From contig RDEW01000024.1 of the NCBI GenBank assembly GCA_011109175.1, positions 487,240-551,239 of the forward strand: DNA of 64,000 nucleotides, written 5' to 3'. A model generated the notes under the pieces. That model was not told the DNA's origin. It searched no databases and saw only the letters and a program-made list of their open reading frames with translations. How positions within the stretch are numbered: position 1 is the first letter of the stretch; the number at the start of each line of letters is the position of its first letter. This stretch comes from Dicyema japonicum (Eukaryota > Dicyemida > Rhombozoa > Dicyemidae). Of this stretch, positions 1 through 11,158 are shown piece after piece. A program made the translations under genes and the position numbers.

Positions 1-910
1 ATAATTAAAATATGTTCCTGAAACTTGACGTCTTTTTTTCTTCAAAATATCGTCAATATTTGGTGTAAAATCCTGAGTTACCGTCAATCTAAGAATTTCA
101 CTAGATGAGTGTGTGAGCCTTGGAATACTTCGGCAAGAGATATTTATAAAAGCTGCCTAAGCCCACCATGGTGAATTTATTTTTCAGATCTGAGTCACAT
201 TTCAAATCAATAATTTTCAGTTGTAAGCTGCCTAGAAGATGAGCAATATTTGCAGTAAATGGTGATCGAAAAACAGCGAATTTATATTCTAGTTCACGGA
301 AAATTTCAAAACGTGTCTCAAGTCCTGTAATTTTTTATTTATACCGATTCATGTCAACATTAGATGTGGTGGAAATTACACTTTTTAACAGGGTTTCATT
401 AGTTTCATGGTGAAAGCTTGTATGTATTCAAAATATTGTGTAACAACTTTTTTCGGCCTAGAAAACTTTTGTTTAGTGTGTTCAGGTGTTCTGTAATATC
501 CACCAAAAAAGCTAAATCTAGCGACCAATCAAGAGATTCCATTCTGGCAATGGATTGTTCTTGTGTTTGATTTCTCTCTTAAATAAAAAAATCTCTTCAA
601 TACTACTCCTCGACTTAACCACCTTACTTTGGAATGATTTCCCACACCTCGATTTTTCTCTTTTTCCCCATCAAGTTATTGTATTCTGAGCATGGTGGGT
701 TTCGTAGTGTTGTCGAATGTTTTATTCTTTTACCACTGAAATTTCTTGTCTACGCACCAAACAATTGGGTTTCCAAGTTAAATCGGCAAAGAAATATTGA
801 AGCTGCCACTTTTTTGGAACGATCTGCATTCGGTATCTACGTTTTGTTGCAAAAGGCATTTGCACAAGACCAGAAAAACTATAATAATATGTGACATGCA
901 CGGAGCGCAC
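1..910 (-). pseudogene. hAT-type transposase remnant (ZBED/SCAND3/GTF2IRD2-like)
   Basis: Read on the minus strand, 910-640 gives a BED-finger-like N-terminal block (KWQLQYFFADL, then NIRQHYET), the arrangement that opens ZBED5/GTF2IRD2-type domesticated hAT transposases. From 540 downward the frame reads ESLDWSLDLAFLVDITEHLN followed by GRKKVVTQYFEYIQAF, the block these proteins carry in mid-protein. The region between is missing and several stops and frameshifts interrupt the rest, so this is a decayed, internally deleted copy cut by the window edge. The family assignment rests on recognising these two blocks in the right order and orientation. No terminal inverted repeat could be fixed here. 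Confidence 0.7.
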
Positions 911-1079
911 ATTAATATTTTCAGCAAAAAATAAAGTCAGTTACAATATTATCACAAGGAAAACTGGATAAAGTATCAAAACCGCTATTCTTCTTTAAGA
1001 GAGATGTGAGAGATACACTACATTCCGCAAAACAACATACTCTCACGGTTATTCTATTGAAAAATCTTGGAGACTGTGG

Positions 1080-1295
1080 AGTTACTATTCGATGGAAACA
1101 GAAACTGATACTGTCAATACTGAAACCTGGGAGACCAAGAGATGACCCAGCGTCTTTTAGACCTGTGTTACTTTAAAACAGTGCTCTGCTCGGTCGACAT
1201 ACACAAAGCTTTTGACTCAGTCTCCAGGTTTCTCATATTCATGCGCCTCGTGGGTACCGTCCATATTTTGGACAAATATAAAAAAATCGAAGAAG
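1080..1295 (+). pseudogene. Jockey/CR1-like LINE reverse transcriptase fragments
   Basis: Three collinear pieces of a LINE reverse transcriptase are visible: LILSILKPGRPRDDPASFRP (finger block), KTVLCSVDIHKAFDSVSR (palm motif A with the catalytic Asp) and YSCASWVPSIFWTNIKK (C-terminal thumb block). Most of the palm, including the YxDD box, has been deleted between the second and third pieces. The same thumb block occurs at 61.5 kb (-) and 33.4 kb (+), so this is one dispersed family. Confidence 0.75.
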
Positions 1296-1760
1296 TGCGA
1301 CGCTTTCCACGACTGGAGATTGCTTACATACTTCTTTGACCACAACTTGTATGGTTTTGACCCAAACAACTTCAACTCTCTCAGTAACGCACGATACTAC
1401 TTCAATAGTGTAGTACGTGAGGGTACGAGGACTTTTGTCAAAAAAAGCCAATTCATTTCACGAACAAGCTTTCACGCGCAACCGATTTATTTATGAAGGA
1501 ATGAAATTGTTCTAAAAGTCTACAGATTCAATCTTGAAAGACCACGTGAGGATTCAACCAGGAGGGTCTGTAATTACCTCATATCCACTCTAAGCAAACA
1601 CTCTTGTTGAATACTCTTTGGGGCTTCACATACTCTGTGAGGAATAATCTTGGGGCTTTACAGATTCTCCATCAGCAGGAACTCAATCTCAACCCTATAG
1701 AAATTATCTGATATACGACCAATTTTAAAAGACGGCTCTTAAAGACCATTATCTCATCTG
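1296..1760. other. No recognisable gene
   Basis: Only short frames are present. 1,330-1,400 contains a weak FDPNNF-like match to the RLE-LINE nuclease region seen at 3.5 kb, too short to call. Confidence 0.4.
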
Positions 1761-1769
1761 TGTGCCTTT

Positions 1770-2060
1770 TCAGTAATTATAGAAAAACTCATTCTCGATC
1801 AGGTTGAACCTCACCTTAAAGAAGAATCCTTTCAATGTGGATTTAAGAAGGGTCACTCTACAACTTCTCACCTTACATGCCTAACGAAATTAATCAAAGA
1901 GGCAAACCTCGGCATCAAAAGACATTTATGTGCTCCATTGATAAGAGGGCTTTTGACAGATTCAGAGGAAATTACTCACTAGGAAGATTTTTGGCTCTAA
2001 CATTCCAAACAAGTGAAAATTTGGCTGAAAACCTTTTTACGGACAAAGAGGAAGAGTAAT
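1770..2060 (+). pseudogene. LINE reverse transcriptase palm fragment
   Basis: Frames read EKLILDQVEPHLKEESFQ, CGFKKGHSTTSHLTCLTKLI and then SIDKRAFDRF, the order of reverse-transcriptase blocks 2a and A of Jockey/CR1-like LINEs. Frameshifts separate the blocks. The QYGFKKGHFTTTH version of the same block lies at 29.8 kb on the minus strand. Confidence 0.75.
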
Positions 2061-2535
2061 TTAGCATTCCACATTTTCTGCCACTAATTTTTTTACCAAA
2101 TGGTCCCCTCTCTCATTCGGTTACAATTTTTGTTGTTCCCAATAAACCTCATAATCTCTCTAAATATGGTATTTTAGTAAAATAAGTAAAAAAACGAATT
2201 TATAAATTTGCTTAGAACGTAATCAACGAGGTCCGACTCAAAGTTGAATGAGGACAAGGAGAAATTATTGAGATTATGGGGGGATGACTGTGGGGAGAAA
2301 TAAACTGCCTTCCGTGTGGACGGCTGTGACCTGACTCTATATGTCAAGTTTAATGACTGAGTGATAAGGGACAACAGGGAGGAGACTAGACCCTCCGGAC
2401 AAGACTCGTGGTTTAACCTTACTTAATTTTTGTTATTAAAAAAATTTTTAATCCAAATAAAACCTCAATAATAGCATATTTAAGTGTGAATATGTGTGCA
2501 TTCGATTTTAAATTAATTATTTGCCTTTGTCATCG
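2061..2535. other. No gene seen
   Basis: AT-rich sequence with short frames on both strands and nothing recognisable. Confidence 0.4.
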
Positions 2536-2539
2536 ATTC

Positions 2540-3620
2540 TACAGCTTCAGTGATCACAACTCTATTAACTTATGGTACCTGGATGATGTAACTATTGGAA
2601 GGAACTGGGAAATTGTGGTCAAGACCACGTCTCTGCTCTCTAAGCACTTGAAATTGCGAAAACATTAACTATGATTTCTACTTATCTCCTTGCGCAGAGT
2701 ACGACTTTAACTATGATTTCTACTTATCTCCAAAAAACTCAGTCACCGGAGTCGAAAACGAAATTTTCCTACATGGCAAGAAAATATCAACTCTCTTGCA
2801 AGTACGAATCCGTTCAACTATTCTCGTCAACATAACAACTCTTGATTCTCACAAGGCGCTATTTTTCCTCAGAAATTTTCATCTCAAGTCTCGACTCTTT
2901 TTTTCTACGGACATTTCATGGACTTCTAAGAGCCGTCGACGAGAGGCTAAAGACTGCCGTAAAAAAATACATAATATTTTATTTGATAAAACTGGCTATC
3001 CAATGTAAATTACTTCCGTCTTCTGCTCTGATACTTACTCAAGATTGTTACGAGTACCTCGTTGTTAATATAAAGAACAACATCCGTTCTTTTATGGGAA
3101 GACTATATTTTGTCAACCCGATCGCTTTCGATAGAAGAAACGCGAGTGCGCCTGATTGCGATAGGGTATGTCTTCAGGAGGTTGACTGCCAAGACTGCCT
3201 TCCGATAAAGTCATTGAAGCACCACTGCCTGTTGTCTGGAGTTTCCCACGGAGCACTGGGAACGTTTCGGATTCATTAGAGTTGGAGCTACTTTACGTCT
3301 TGGACTAAAGATTCATGTACCACATTCATGCGGTGACCAGAACGACTGTTTTGGTCTACCCAATATCTCCCAGACACAAAACCTTAACAAAGTAGTAAAA
3401 GGGCTATGGATGCAGAAAATCAATCCGTCTTTGCTCGAACCTGTCAGCGTAATGATGGAAAAAGGCAGATGAAATGCCCATCTTTGCGTTTGAAGCCGGG
3501 AACCATCTGGTATAGGAGTTCACCTGACGAATACCTTTGACCCAAACAACATCCACCAGAGTTCATCCAAAGCCTGCTCGACCACTGTGAATATACTGAC
3601 AAAGTAATATTTACTCGTTA
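2540..3620 (+). pseudogene. RLE-type LINE: broken RT and nuclease domain
   Basis: Begins with a YLDD-containing palm block (NLWYLDDVTIG). It continues through a thumb segment (LLRAVDERLKTAVKK) that matches LRAIDEKLRTAVEE at 49.3 kb (-), then FRVGATLRLGLKIHVPHSCGD. The end at 3,440-3,590 corresponds to the terminal nuclease domain (EMPIFAFEAGNHLV, then FDPNNIHQSSSKACS). This order (RT, thumb, zinc knuckle, PD..D nuclease) is that of LINEs using a restriction-like endonuclease. Several frameshifts and stops show it is dead. The PD motif itself is degraded here. Confidence 0.7.
2664..2733. repeat. 22-bp direct repeat, two units
   Basis: The string actatgatttctacttatct occurs twice about 44 bp apart inside the LINE remnant, a local duplication. 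Confidence 0.85.
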
Positions 3621-4042
3621 TTAATTCTCAATTTGATCGATACAGAATATTAGCTTTAAGAATTCAAGACATTTTTTTGAGTAAATACTAGCGTGTCAAA
3701 TAGAATTTTTCTTTTGTTATCTCACCTTCAATGAATGAGATATCCGAATGAATTTTCAATTAACTTGCAAAGGGGATGTGCAATTTATTCTCCATGGAGT
3801 AATTCCGTTTCTACCGAATTATCGTCTTTCTACGAAAAGACTGAAACTATGTGCTTACCATTCTATTTCGCATATAGCAATATTATTCCATTCACATACT
3901 TTTAGATCTTGTCGAATGACATTCCTTCTGCAAGAATTTTTCTAGAGTAAGGGACACCCTCTCCGCCTTCTAGTCCTGCCAAAGTCTCCTAACCGAATAA
4001 AGCTATCCTAGGCCTCCCTACGTATATTCGGGAGTTGAAAGG
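3621..4042. other. No gene seen
   Basis: Unremarkable AT-rich sequence without recognisable coding blocks. Confidence 0.4.
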
Positions 4043-4285
4043 TTATATTTTACAGAAGCCGATATTGGGGACATCAGTTTGTATAGACTTATCTGGATAA
4101 TTTTTTATCTCCACAGGATATTTTCGATTTCCCACCACTAGCCAGACCTCAATAGACACTGAAGATTTATTACTGTCGATATTAGGGGAGCCTGGGCATG
4201 CCTTCTGAAGTATTATATCACATAACATGTGTGCCATATCTTCTGCACAGCTGTTGCTATGGTCAGTAAATCGAAGAGTAACTGC
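4043..4285 (-). CDS. Unassigned open frame, possible exon
   Basis: The minus-strand frame from about 4,285 runs VTLRFTDHSNSCAEDMAHML, then IILQKACPGSPNID, SIEVWLVVGNRKYPVEIKNY and on to a stop at 4,043. Its composition is coding-like (few low-complexity stretches, balanced charged residues), and it starts in a frame that could follow a tiny intron ending in CAG at about 4,286. I recognise no family. It may be one exon of a small host gene on the same strand as UGP2 about 0.7 kb away, or chance. Confidence 0.25.
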   Translation of the reverse strand, partial: AVTLRFTDHSNSCAEDMAHMLCDIILQKACPGSPNIDSNKSSVSIEVWLVVGNRKYPVEIKNYPDKSIQTDVPNIGFCKI

Positions 4286-4654
4286 TTTCCGTTAAATATT
4301 TTATCCAATGGTAAATTCATCAACAATTATTCCTTCCTCCCCACGTGTGTGTTATGTGTTCAGATTGCTTTGGTATGTACTAGATTAAAACCTAGTTGGA
4401 GACTTGCCTCTATCGTACAAAATGCGTTAATCTCCTCAAAATAAATGTAACACCTGGATCACCCCTTCTCTTGTAAATGGAAGAAGTGATGGACTCAGGA
4501 GAGATTATATGTACGAAATTTCCGAAAGAAACGTCAGATGTTCAAGCTTCAACTCTTCTTTCATAAATTTGGAGGAGTGTGGACAGATCCGGCAGGACAA
4601 GTGAATTACTAGTTAGATTCCATTGATAATAAACATCAAAGCTGAGTCATCACA

Positions 4655-4712
4655 GAACTGCTTTATCATAAAGCCATTAAATGATAATTTATCATAAAGC
4701 CATTAAATCATG
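4655..4712. repeat. Tandem duplication, ~24-bp unit
   Basis: The string ttatcataaagccattaaat appears twice in succession, in otherwise gene-free sequence (4,286-5,028). Confidence 0.85.
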
Positions 4713-5136
4713 ATTAATTAAAAAATGAATAATTTGGTTTGTCGATACTTTTTGACAGTCGAGTTTGATTGAATCGCTGGCTTGACAAGAATATCCAAAC
4801 TAAGCTCTTACAGCTATCTAATCGAAACTAGATAATTCCAACGTCCATTAAACGTATGGGCGCATGTGGTAATTCGAATGGACACACCCACAAGATGACA
4901 CTCATCAAAAACTTGTGACAATGGAATGGATCATCCAACTAGAGGCATTTGCCATCTTAGAGCACGTGTGCTAACAAGAGAGTTGACATTAATGAGGAAA
5001 TGTTATATTAGTAGAATAACCAATTTAGTCAATGGTCGAGAATTGTGAGACTCCCAACAACAATGTTGTCCTCCAAGATGGTATTATCGGGGATGGTGAT
5101 AGAGCCCCCTTGTTTCGTGATGATAATGACGGTCCC

Positions 5137-5158
5137 CTACAATGAGAAAAAGGGAAAC
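5137..5158 (-). other. 22-nt intron in UGP2
   Basis: GT..AG intron (gtttccctttttctcattgtag) between the GDVTFGRSVTLR and GTVIIITKQGG exons. Its removal joins the two halves of the UGP2 C-terminal beta-helix without a frame change in the conserved sequence. Confidence 0.85.
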
Positions 5159-6119
5159 CCTTAGAGTAACAGATCTACCAAAAGTGACATCCCCCGAAAC
5201 AGTAAGGTGGTGGAGGTCCATTATATCGGGGATATTTTTGAACCTTTTCCTGAAGTCCTGGACTTTGTCGAACATAGGGCCGAGCTTAACGACAGGAGTG
5301 TTTTTGAACAGTCGACTAGAACTCATCAAAAGAGTTCCATGTTCCACTTCGTACAAGTTGCTCATAATCACGAGAAGATCTTGGGACTTCTTGACAGGCA
5401 GGAATCGCTTCCTAGGAACTATAGACCCCTGTTCCTCTCGAAGCACTTAATAGTGGCTCCAATGGCAGTCTCCAACTGGAGAACCTCCACTCCGTTGACG
5501 TTCTATGAGGATAAGAGAAATCCCAACTTTTGGATTCACAATAATCTCGACGTCAATCTTATTTTGCTCCACAGCATACAAAATGGAGCTTAGACTCATC
5601 CAGAGATTATTTGTGTTAAAAAATCTGCAATTATTCGAAAATTACGGAAATTGGTTCACATTTTTGAAGATTTTCGTCTAAAAGTAACAAAATCAGCCAA
5701 CATAAATTTCAGGGACTTGTGTAAGCTCTAGGAGTCGAGTTTTCTTGTCATAGTTCACCAAAGTACCCCCTTTGACGTCTGAAAGGGACTTTGGGGTCAA
5801 TTCCATTAGGAACTCCAGATTATTGTCCCTGATGTATTTTATGATGGCTAAAATTATTAGGACCACTACAGGATTCCACGGTAGCCCCCAAGTTGTCGAT
5901 ATTGGAGACGAAGACGTACTCCTTTCCCTGGGATATGAACATGTTCAAAAGCCCCGAGGCGTAAAATGATTGGTAAAAGTCCCGTGGCCGGGAGGGTACC
6001 ACCTACAGTAAGTTATACCCCACTTGTGGTTTTTCATGGTGGGTAACTTGTCGGTCATTGGCCTGAGGGACTGCTTCTCTATTCTTGGACATCTGTTCTG
6101 TAAAAATGTGTGGAATGTC

Positions 6120-6330
6120 AGAAACAGAGTCCATCCGGAATAAACATAAAGGGTAAGACGTCCATTACATGCAGTTGTGGAAACCCCTCCAGTGGAGTGG
6201 GGAGAGGAAATGATCCTTTTTCGAGCCGGCCTGGCACTGGCGCCATTTAGAAAGGTGGATCACATGACGCCATTTTAATGGGAAGAGAGAAAAGGAACAA
6301 ACAAACAAACAGAAGCTTCAACCGATTTTC
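6120..6330 (-). repeat. Family A dispersed repeat, inserted in UGP2
   Basis: Reverse-complement copy of the ~300-bp repeat seen at 16.6, 28.6, 31.2, 55.2 and 56.2 kb. Landmarks are ggaggggtttccacaactgc and ccggatggactctgtttct. It stops abruptly at the UGP2 exon (6,120), lacking the last ~90 bp of the consensus. A (CAAA)4 stretch lies at its 5' end. Confidence 0.85.
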
Positions 6331-6439
6331 GTATTTGAATGAGAACGCCCGTTAAATTTAAATTTTTAAATTTATTGAACCAAAAAACAGTTCTTATTAA
6401 TTAAAATTAATTAATTAAATTATTCCAAAATAATGCATT

Positions 6440-6760
6440 GATCCAATTCGTCGGGATCACTTAGTCTAGTTTTTTCGGTTTAACAGTGGTCTTTGGAAAA
6501 AAGGGTTAAGCCAAACTAACTAATTCCTTGATCCTGACGCGTTCTAGCAGAATCCTCACTCAAAGACAATGATCCAAAAGACATTGTCCTTGAAGCTGAA
6601 ATCGATGACTGAACTCGTCGACATGGAGCGAAATTGTGCCCTGGTAGAATGAATAGATGGATCCTTTAGAATACCGGCCAGGCATTGGGCGTATCCTGAG
6701 TAAGGTGGATCGAATGATGCTACCAGAGGGAAGAAAAAGAAATTTTCAATTGATTACCTA
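6440..6760. repeat. Dispersed repeat related to 45.29-45.50 kb
   Basis: Shares ordered landmarks with 45,290-45,500: aaccaaact/aactctt..gatc..tgacgcgttc(t/c)agc, then a gtggatc..atgat/gatgtca..agaggaaag block. Parts resemble family A and the 3' ends of the Jockey-like LINEs. It forms the middle of the insertion in UGP2. Confidence 0.5.
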
Positions 6761-7119
6761 TTACAGAGGCGTTGGAGAGGACTTTTCAGTGACTTTAATA
6801 TTCAATAATTTATAAAGTCACCATAATTGGTTAGGATCTCCTAGTATTACTCAATCTCCTCCATTCACGAATCTCTAGTATTCAGCGTAGAAATGTTGGG
6901 CACAAAAGACCTTGAGATATGCTTAGAGGAGAGGTTGAAGGTCGTACCAACGTCAAAAACTGTATTTATACAAAATTAGGCATATATCTATGTGGTTCAC
7001 TATTCTTGTACGATGAATTAGTTAAATCGATTATTTTGGATGACATTCACCGGTTTTCTTATTTTCATTATTGTTATCTACCACCGATATGGGAATGCTA
7101 AGACAGAAGGAGGTAAACC

Positions 7120-7343
<224 letters not shown>

Positions 7344-7796
7344 CTAGGGTGACCACGTGGGTATACTGAGATCTGTTCGATGCTGAGATCGAGGAACGTT
7401 TGATCGTCCCGTACAACCAAAGCCGATTTTGGACCCTCACAACCCATCGAGGTCCCCAGTCCTCCATTGAGCCTCACGACGACTATTTTGTTCAGCAATT
7501 CGCGGATCTCGCATATATCGACCTCTTCGAGCTTGTCGTAGTTGACAAACTAGGATGTGAGAACTAACACCACCTGATCAGCATGCATGGGCTCCACCTT
7601 CTCCCATTCAATCTCCTTGCCCCTTTCCTTGATATATTTTACAAACATCTGACGGAAAATCGGTACCCCTCGTTGGACCTCCTACTATTTTTCACAACCT
7701 CTTTACAAAAATCTGATCCGGTCCTACCTTGTGGGTGATCTGTTCAATATCGTTGTCAAAATTCCTCAGAACCTCTTCAATCTTCACTTTCTCCAT

Positions 7797-8484
7797 TTCT
7801 AAGTATATTTAAGCCCAAATAATCTCCCCCAGTCTGAATCAACCAGACTTGGAAGAGGAGGAATATTAAACTTACAGTACCGACAGATATGCAAATAGGC
7901 TTATGTCGGCATTTATAATTTTATCGATCCGCCACAAACGGCCGACTAGATAAATCTATGATTGAGGTCAATGCGACTGATTATGACTCCCTGAACACTT
8001 TTGAATATAGCCTTTTTGCTTAAGTCAATTCAGCTGTGTTACTAAGTTTTTGTCGATAAGACAGATGCCATGGAAATGTGGTTTCATCTTAGGCTATTTA
8101 ATTAATTCCATTGAATTTGACCCTCATTGTTGAGTTGACCACGTGGTTCTCTTGCAATGGACTATAATCACTTCCCTAGACTTCTAGCAAAAGATATTGA
8201 AGAATGTCAGATTCCCGGCTTGGAGGACACAGTAAATGGATCTGACTTTGGGGACCGAGCTGACTATTACTAACAAAATCCTTCATCTCCCCGTCCTACG
8301 TCAGAAAAGACAAGGTGACGGACTCCGTAGACGTCGGAAACTCGAATTCTGGACAAAGGATGCACATAGGATCAGGGATCGGATCTCAACCAACCAAAAT
8401 TAAAAAATAAACTAAATGGACCATCTGTGAAAGGTGCACATATTTGTTGCTAATAGTAACAAAGTTCAGGAAAATCAAAATATT
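7797..8484. other. Intergenic, nothing secure
   Basis: Lies between the UGP2 ATG and the 3' end of the RING gene. A chain of short minus-strand frames near 8.0-8.37 kb could be linked by intron-sized gaps, but the phases do not close and no family is recognisable. Confidence 0.4.
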
Positions 8485-9495
8485 CTATAAAATTCGTTTC
8501 ATGATATTTCTATGAACGGGAAACTCCTGAGGATTACATTCATACAAACCTTGATTCCTCCATTGAATGGAATTTCGCTTTTTTTTCCGCAAAAACCGCA
8601 AATAACAGTCCAGAAGGTAATCCCTAGACACACCCTCACACAAGTTTCGCACATGCAGTCCCCACAGTACAGAGTCAGAGGTTTCCTGTTCTCTGAGTTG
8701 TATCTAAAATTATTCACAGCAAAAAATTACGGCTTAAAACAGCGTGGACAAGCCAAATCATTGACTGACGTTGTTTTCTCAGCATAACTCTCGACGGAGA
8801 GGTCCGCAGAGAATTTCTTCCACTCCAATCCTTCATTTACAGCCAGAATCTCCTTCGTCACTGCCTCGTACAATTTTTCGTCGGGTGTGTCCAAGTCCTT
8901 TGTCGGAGTCATCAATGGACTCAGCAATTTCCGTTTGCTGAAGGTCAGAATTCGGTTAATCAGGGACCTAATTTGGTTTGAGAAGATTACTTTCTCTTCT
9001 TGAATTCAATCTTCTCAGGGATCTCTCGATTGGGTTTTAGGGATCCTTGATTGTAAGACCTTTGGCTATTTTCCGGCCTTTGAAGAGCCACAGATGACTC
9101 CGAGCCTTTTAACAAATAACTCTTTTCGACTTCCTCGGTTAATCTCGAGACTGGACTTTGGTCCTCGACTTTTTGACTGACATTAAGGACAAAAACTAAA
9201 ACCTCGAAAGGGCAGAAGTGAAAGACACGAAGGATTCTGAATCTTGATCACGTGAGGGCAAATCAAGCTGAATTTTTGGTTCGACCTTTTCAAAACTCTG
9301 TATTGAAGCATTCTTTGTATTGTTGTACATTTTCTCGACTTTAAGGCCAACATCGTGACACGTGGTCCATAAATCCTCCACCTGATGTTGGAGAAGTTGG
9401 CATTTCTTAGCCAATAATTCAATTTCTTGCAGATTCCAGGAGGGCTGTAAAGAATCTGACTTACAAGAGAGGCTATCCACGTGCTTTTTCTTCAT
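8485..9495 (-). CDS. Coiled-coil RING-finger protein, five exons
   Basis: Five exons joined by introns at 9,177-9,202 (26 nt), 8,968-8,990 (23), 8,704-8,730 (27) and 8,527-8,549 (23) give an uninterrupted 303-aa protein; exon lengths sum to exactly 304 codons. Residues 1-100 are polar and heptad-like (IELLAKKCQLLQHQVEDLW), predicting a coiled coil. The middle is charged and low complexity. The C-terminal third is a RING-type zinc finger: CPRC, then YCGDCMCETC, then CGFC, giving C1-C2, C3, (D in place of H4), C5-C6, C7-C8. It finishes with KEFPVHRNIMKRIL, like the helix that follows RINGs in TRIM-type proteins. RING proteins are usually E3 ubiquitin ligases, but the His-to-Asp change makes ligase activity uncertain. 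A start at 9,495 was chosen as the first ATG in frame. No specific orthologue is recognised. Confidence 0.75.
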
Positions 9496-9540
9496 TGAAA
9501 AAAGCGCAATATCTTCTTTATATCACTCAATCGATGAGGG

Positions 9541-9958
9541 TTAATAAAATATCAATTCCGCTAATTGAATGACGTATTTTGACATTGAGAGCGATTGCGA
9601 CCTGAGTGAGGTTTTGAAAGATCTCTCAGTCTTTGATAGCCACGTGGTAAGATGATCGATCCTTTGTGCAGAAAATGTCGATAAATCAAGTGTATTGTTG
9701 AAATTAATCAATTTTGAGTTCCAAATGGAATTCATAAGTCAACTAAACTCGATTAAATGATAAATTTACGTTGATGACAGCATTTTCAAAACCCACGGTG
9801 GTCTTCGATTTCCGGCGGATCAAAGGATGGACCGGTCCCTTCGAACAGTCTCCAGCAGTGTGACTTGTGTTTGTAGCATTATTATCGACTAATCTGACTG
9901 GATTTTTGAAATTTTCAGATATGTTGATTCTATATTTTCAATTTCAACACTCATCCAT
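9541..9958 (-). CDS. Small hypothetical gene upstream of RING gene
   Basis: ATG at 9,958 (MDE), intron 9,930-9,950 (21 nt), an exon reading INISENFKNPVRLVDNNATN .. HPLIRRKSKTTVGFENAVIN, intron 9,743-9,769 (27 nt), then TYEFHLELKI. To continue into the long helical frame ending at the stop at 9,541 (FNNTLDLSTFSAQRIDHL .. SQSLSMSKYVIQL) a one-base shift is needed near 9,705. The C-terminal half looks like a small coiled-coil subunit. It ends 45 bp before the RING gene's ATG on the same strand, so either the two are very closely packed genes or this is the 5' part of the same gene. Function unknown. Confidence 0.45.
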
Positions 9959-11158
9959 CTCCTTCCGACACTGAATCGACTCACCTGATCAGTTCCATGG
10001 GTCGGAGGTGGAAACCTCAGATAGCTCTAAGGTACAAAGGCTCGCATGTAAAAATCATCCCAAAAAGAGCAACGTGGGTATAACGAAACGATGGGAACAT
10101 AAAGGAATATGGAGATTTTTATTACCTTCACGAGGAATGCCGGAATTGACTTAGTTGGGTTCAACTCCTTCTTTATGTTTTGGAGGTTAAATAATATATT
10201 TCCAGTGTACATGAGGTTAATTAAGAACTAATGAAGATCTTGGGTTCGAATCTCCGTTTGAAAGTCTAACTTAAAGAAATGGACAAAATGCCACGTAGAG
10301 TGAGAAAACTATTCGAGTAAACTTTCAAAAATTAGTTTGTCGATTGCTGTGAAATGTTATGTTGTGTCGGTGTATATAGGGAAACCTAGTATAGGATTGT
10401 CTATTTGGGAAGATAATAGAATTAGGACTTGTGACCTTAGATTGGTGAAGAGTAAGCTGTTACACCTACAACGTATGATGATCTCGATCCAGGACTGGAC
10501 CCTCAACTTGGTTGAATTTTAGCTTGAAACCCTTGATTAATCTGCATAAAGGTTTGATCATATTTTTGTAGGATTCCATATGATGATTACAGCAATGTTT
10601 ATGGCAACTAAAATTTCAAAAAATGGAATTTATGGAATCTAAAAATAATCTAACTATCGGAAAATTTATAAATCGACCAAATAAATTTCTTATTAATTAT
10701 AAAACATAATTATATAATTTTTAACATTATTTTTATTAAAATTTCTCTTTTTTTCGAAAATTTCATTTACTCAATACTGTGAGAGCTGCAGTATAGTTAG
10801 ATAAACTTTGATAAAGTTTTTATTTTACTACACAAACAATTAATACAGTTATAGCAAAATTCCGTATTACCAAAGTAGCTGTCGGTTTAGGGATCGCCAA
10901 TAAGACTAACATCAGTTCTGTACCACCTCGACCTTCTGATGTATCGTATTGGTTCAAAATAAGTTGTACATGGATAACCCACATGAGGCCTATGTGTAAG
11001 AAATGCATGTTAAATGCACAATCGCATAAAAAAGTTATATCCTTCCATTCACTTGCGATTTTTCTGTGGCTGTCTAAATCATTTGTGTCTTCTAATACCA
11101 ATTAACATGTTTTTGATCGATTTTCATTATTGAGGGCTTAATTGGCTTCCTTCTATAA
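9959..11158. other. Gene-poor interval with a B-box-like motif
   Basis: A 61-codon minus-strand frame starts with ATG at 10,212 (MYTGNILFNLQNIKKELN) and may be an exon, unrecognised. At 10,236 tgggttcgaatctccg matches the internal Pol III B box of tRNAs/tRNA-derived SINEs, but no cloverleaf could be built around it. The rest is AT-rich. Confidence 0.35.

Noticed and set aside
5142-5593. Plus-strand frames of 102 and 128 codons
   Set aside because: They are the antisense of UGP2 exons, which match the enzyme on the minus strand.
8050-8367. Chain of short minus-strand exons from ATG at 8,367
   Set aside because: Candidate 19-, 20- and 28-nt introns leave a stop at the third junction and no family is recognised.
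10225-10300. tRNA gene around the B-box-like tgggttcgaatctcc
   Set aside because: No matching A box, acceptor stem or anticodon arm could be built. The same holds for 45,985.
10820-11101. 93-codon minus-strand frame with hydrophobic stretches (EWKDITFLCDCAFNMHF)
   Set aside because: A faint resemblance to the last transmembrane part of Cys-loop receptors, but it has no ATG, no adjoining exons and continues where a receptor would end.
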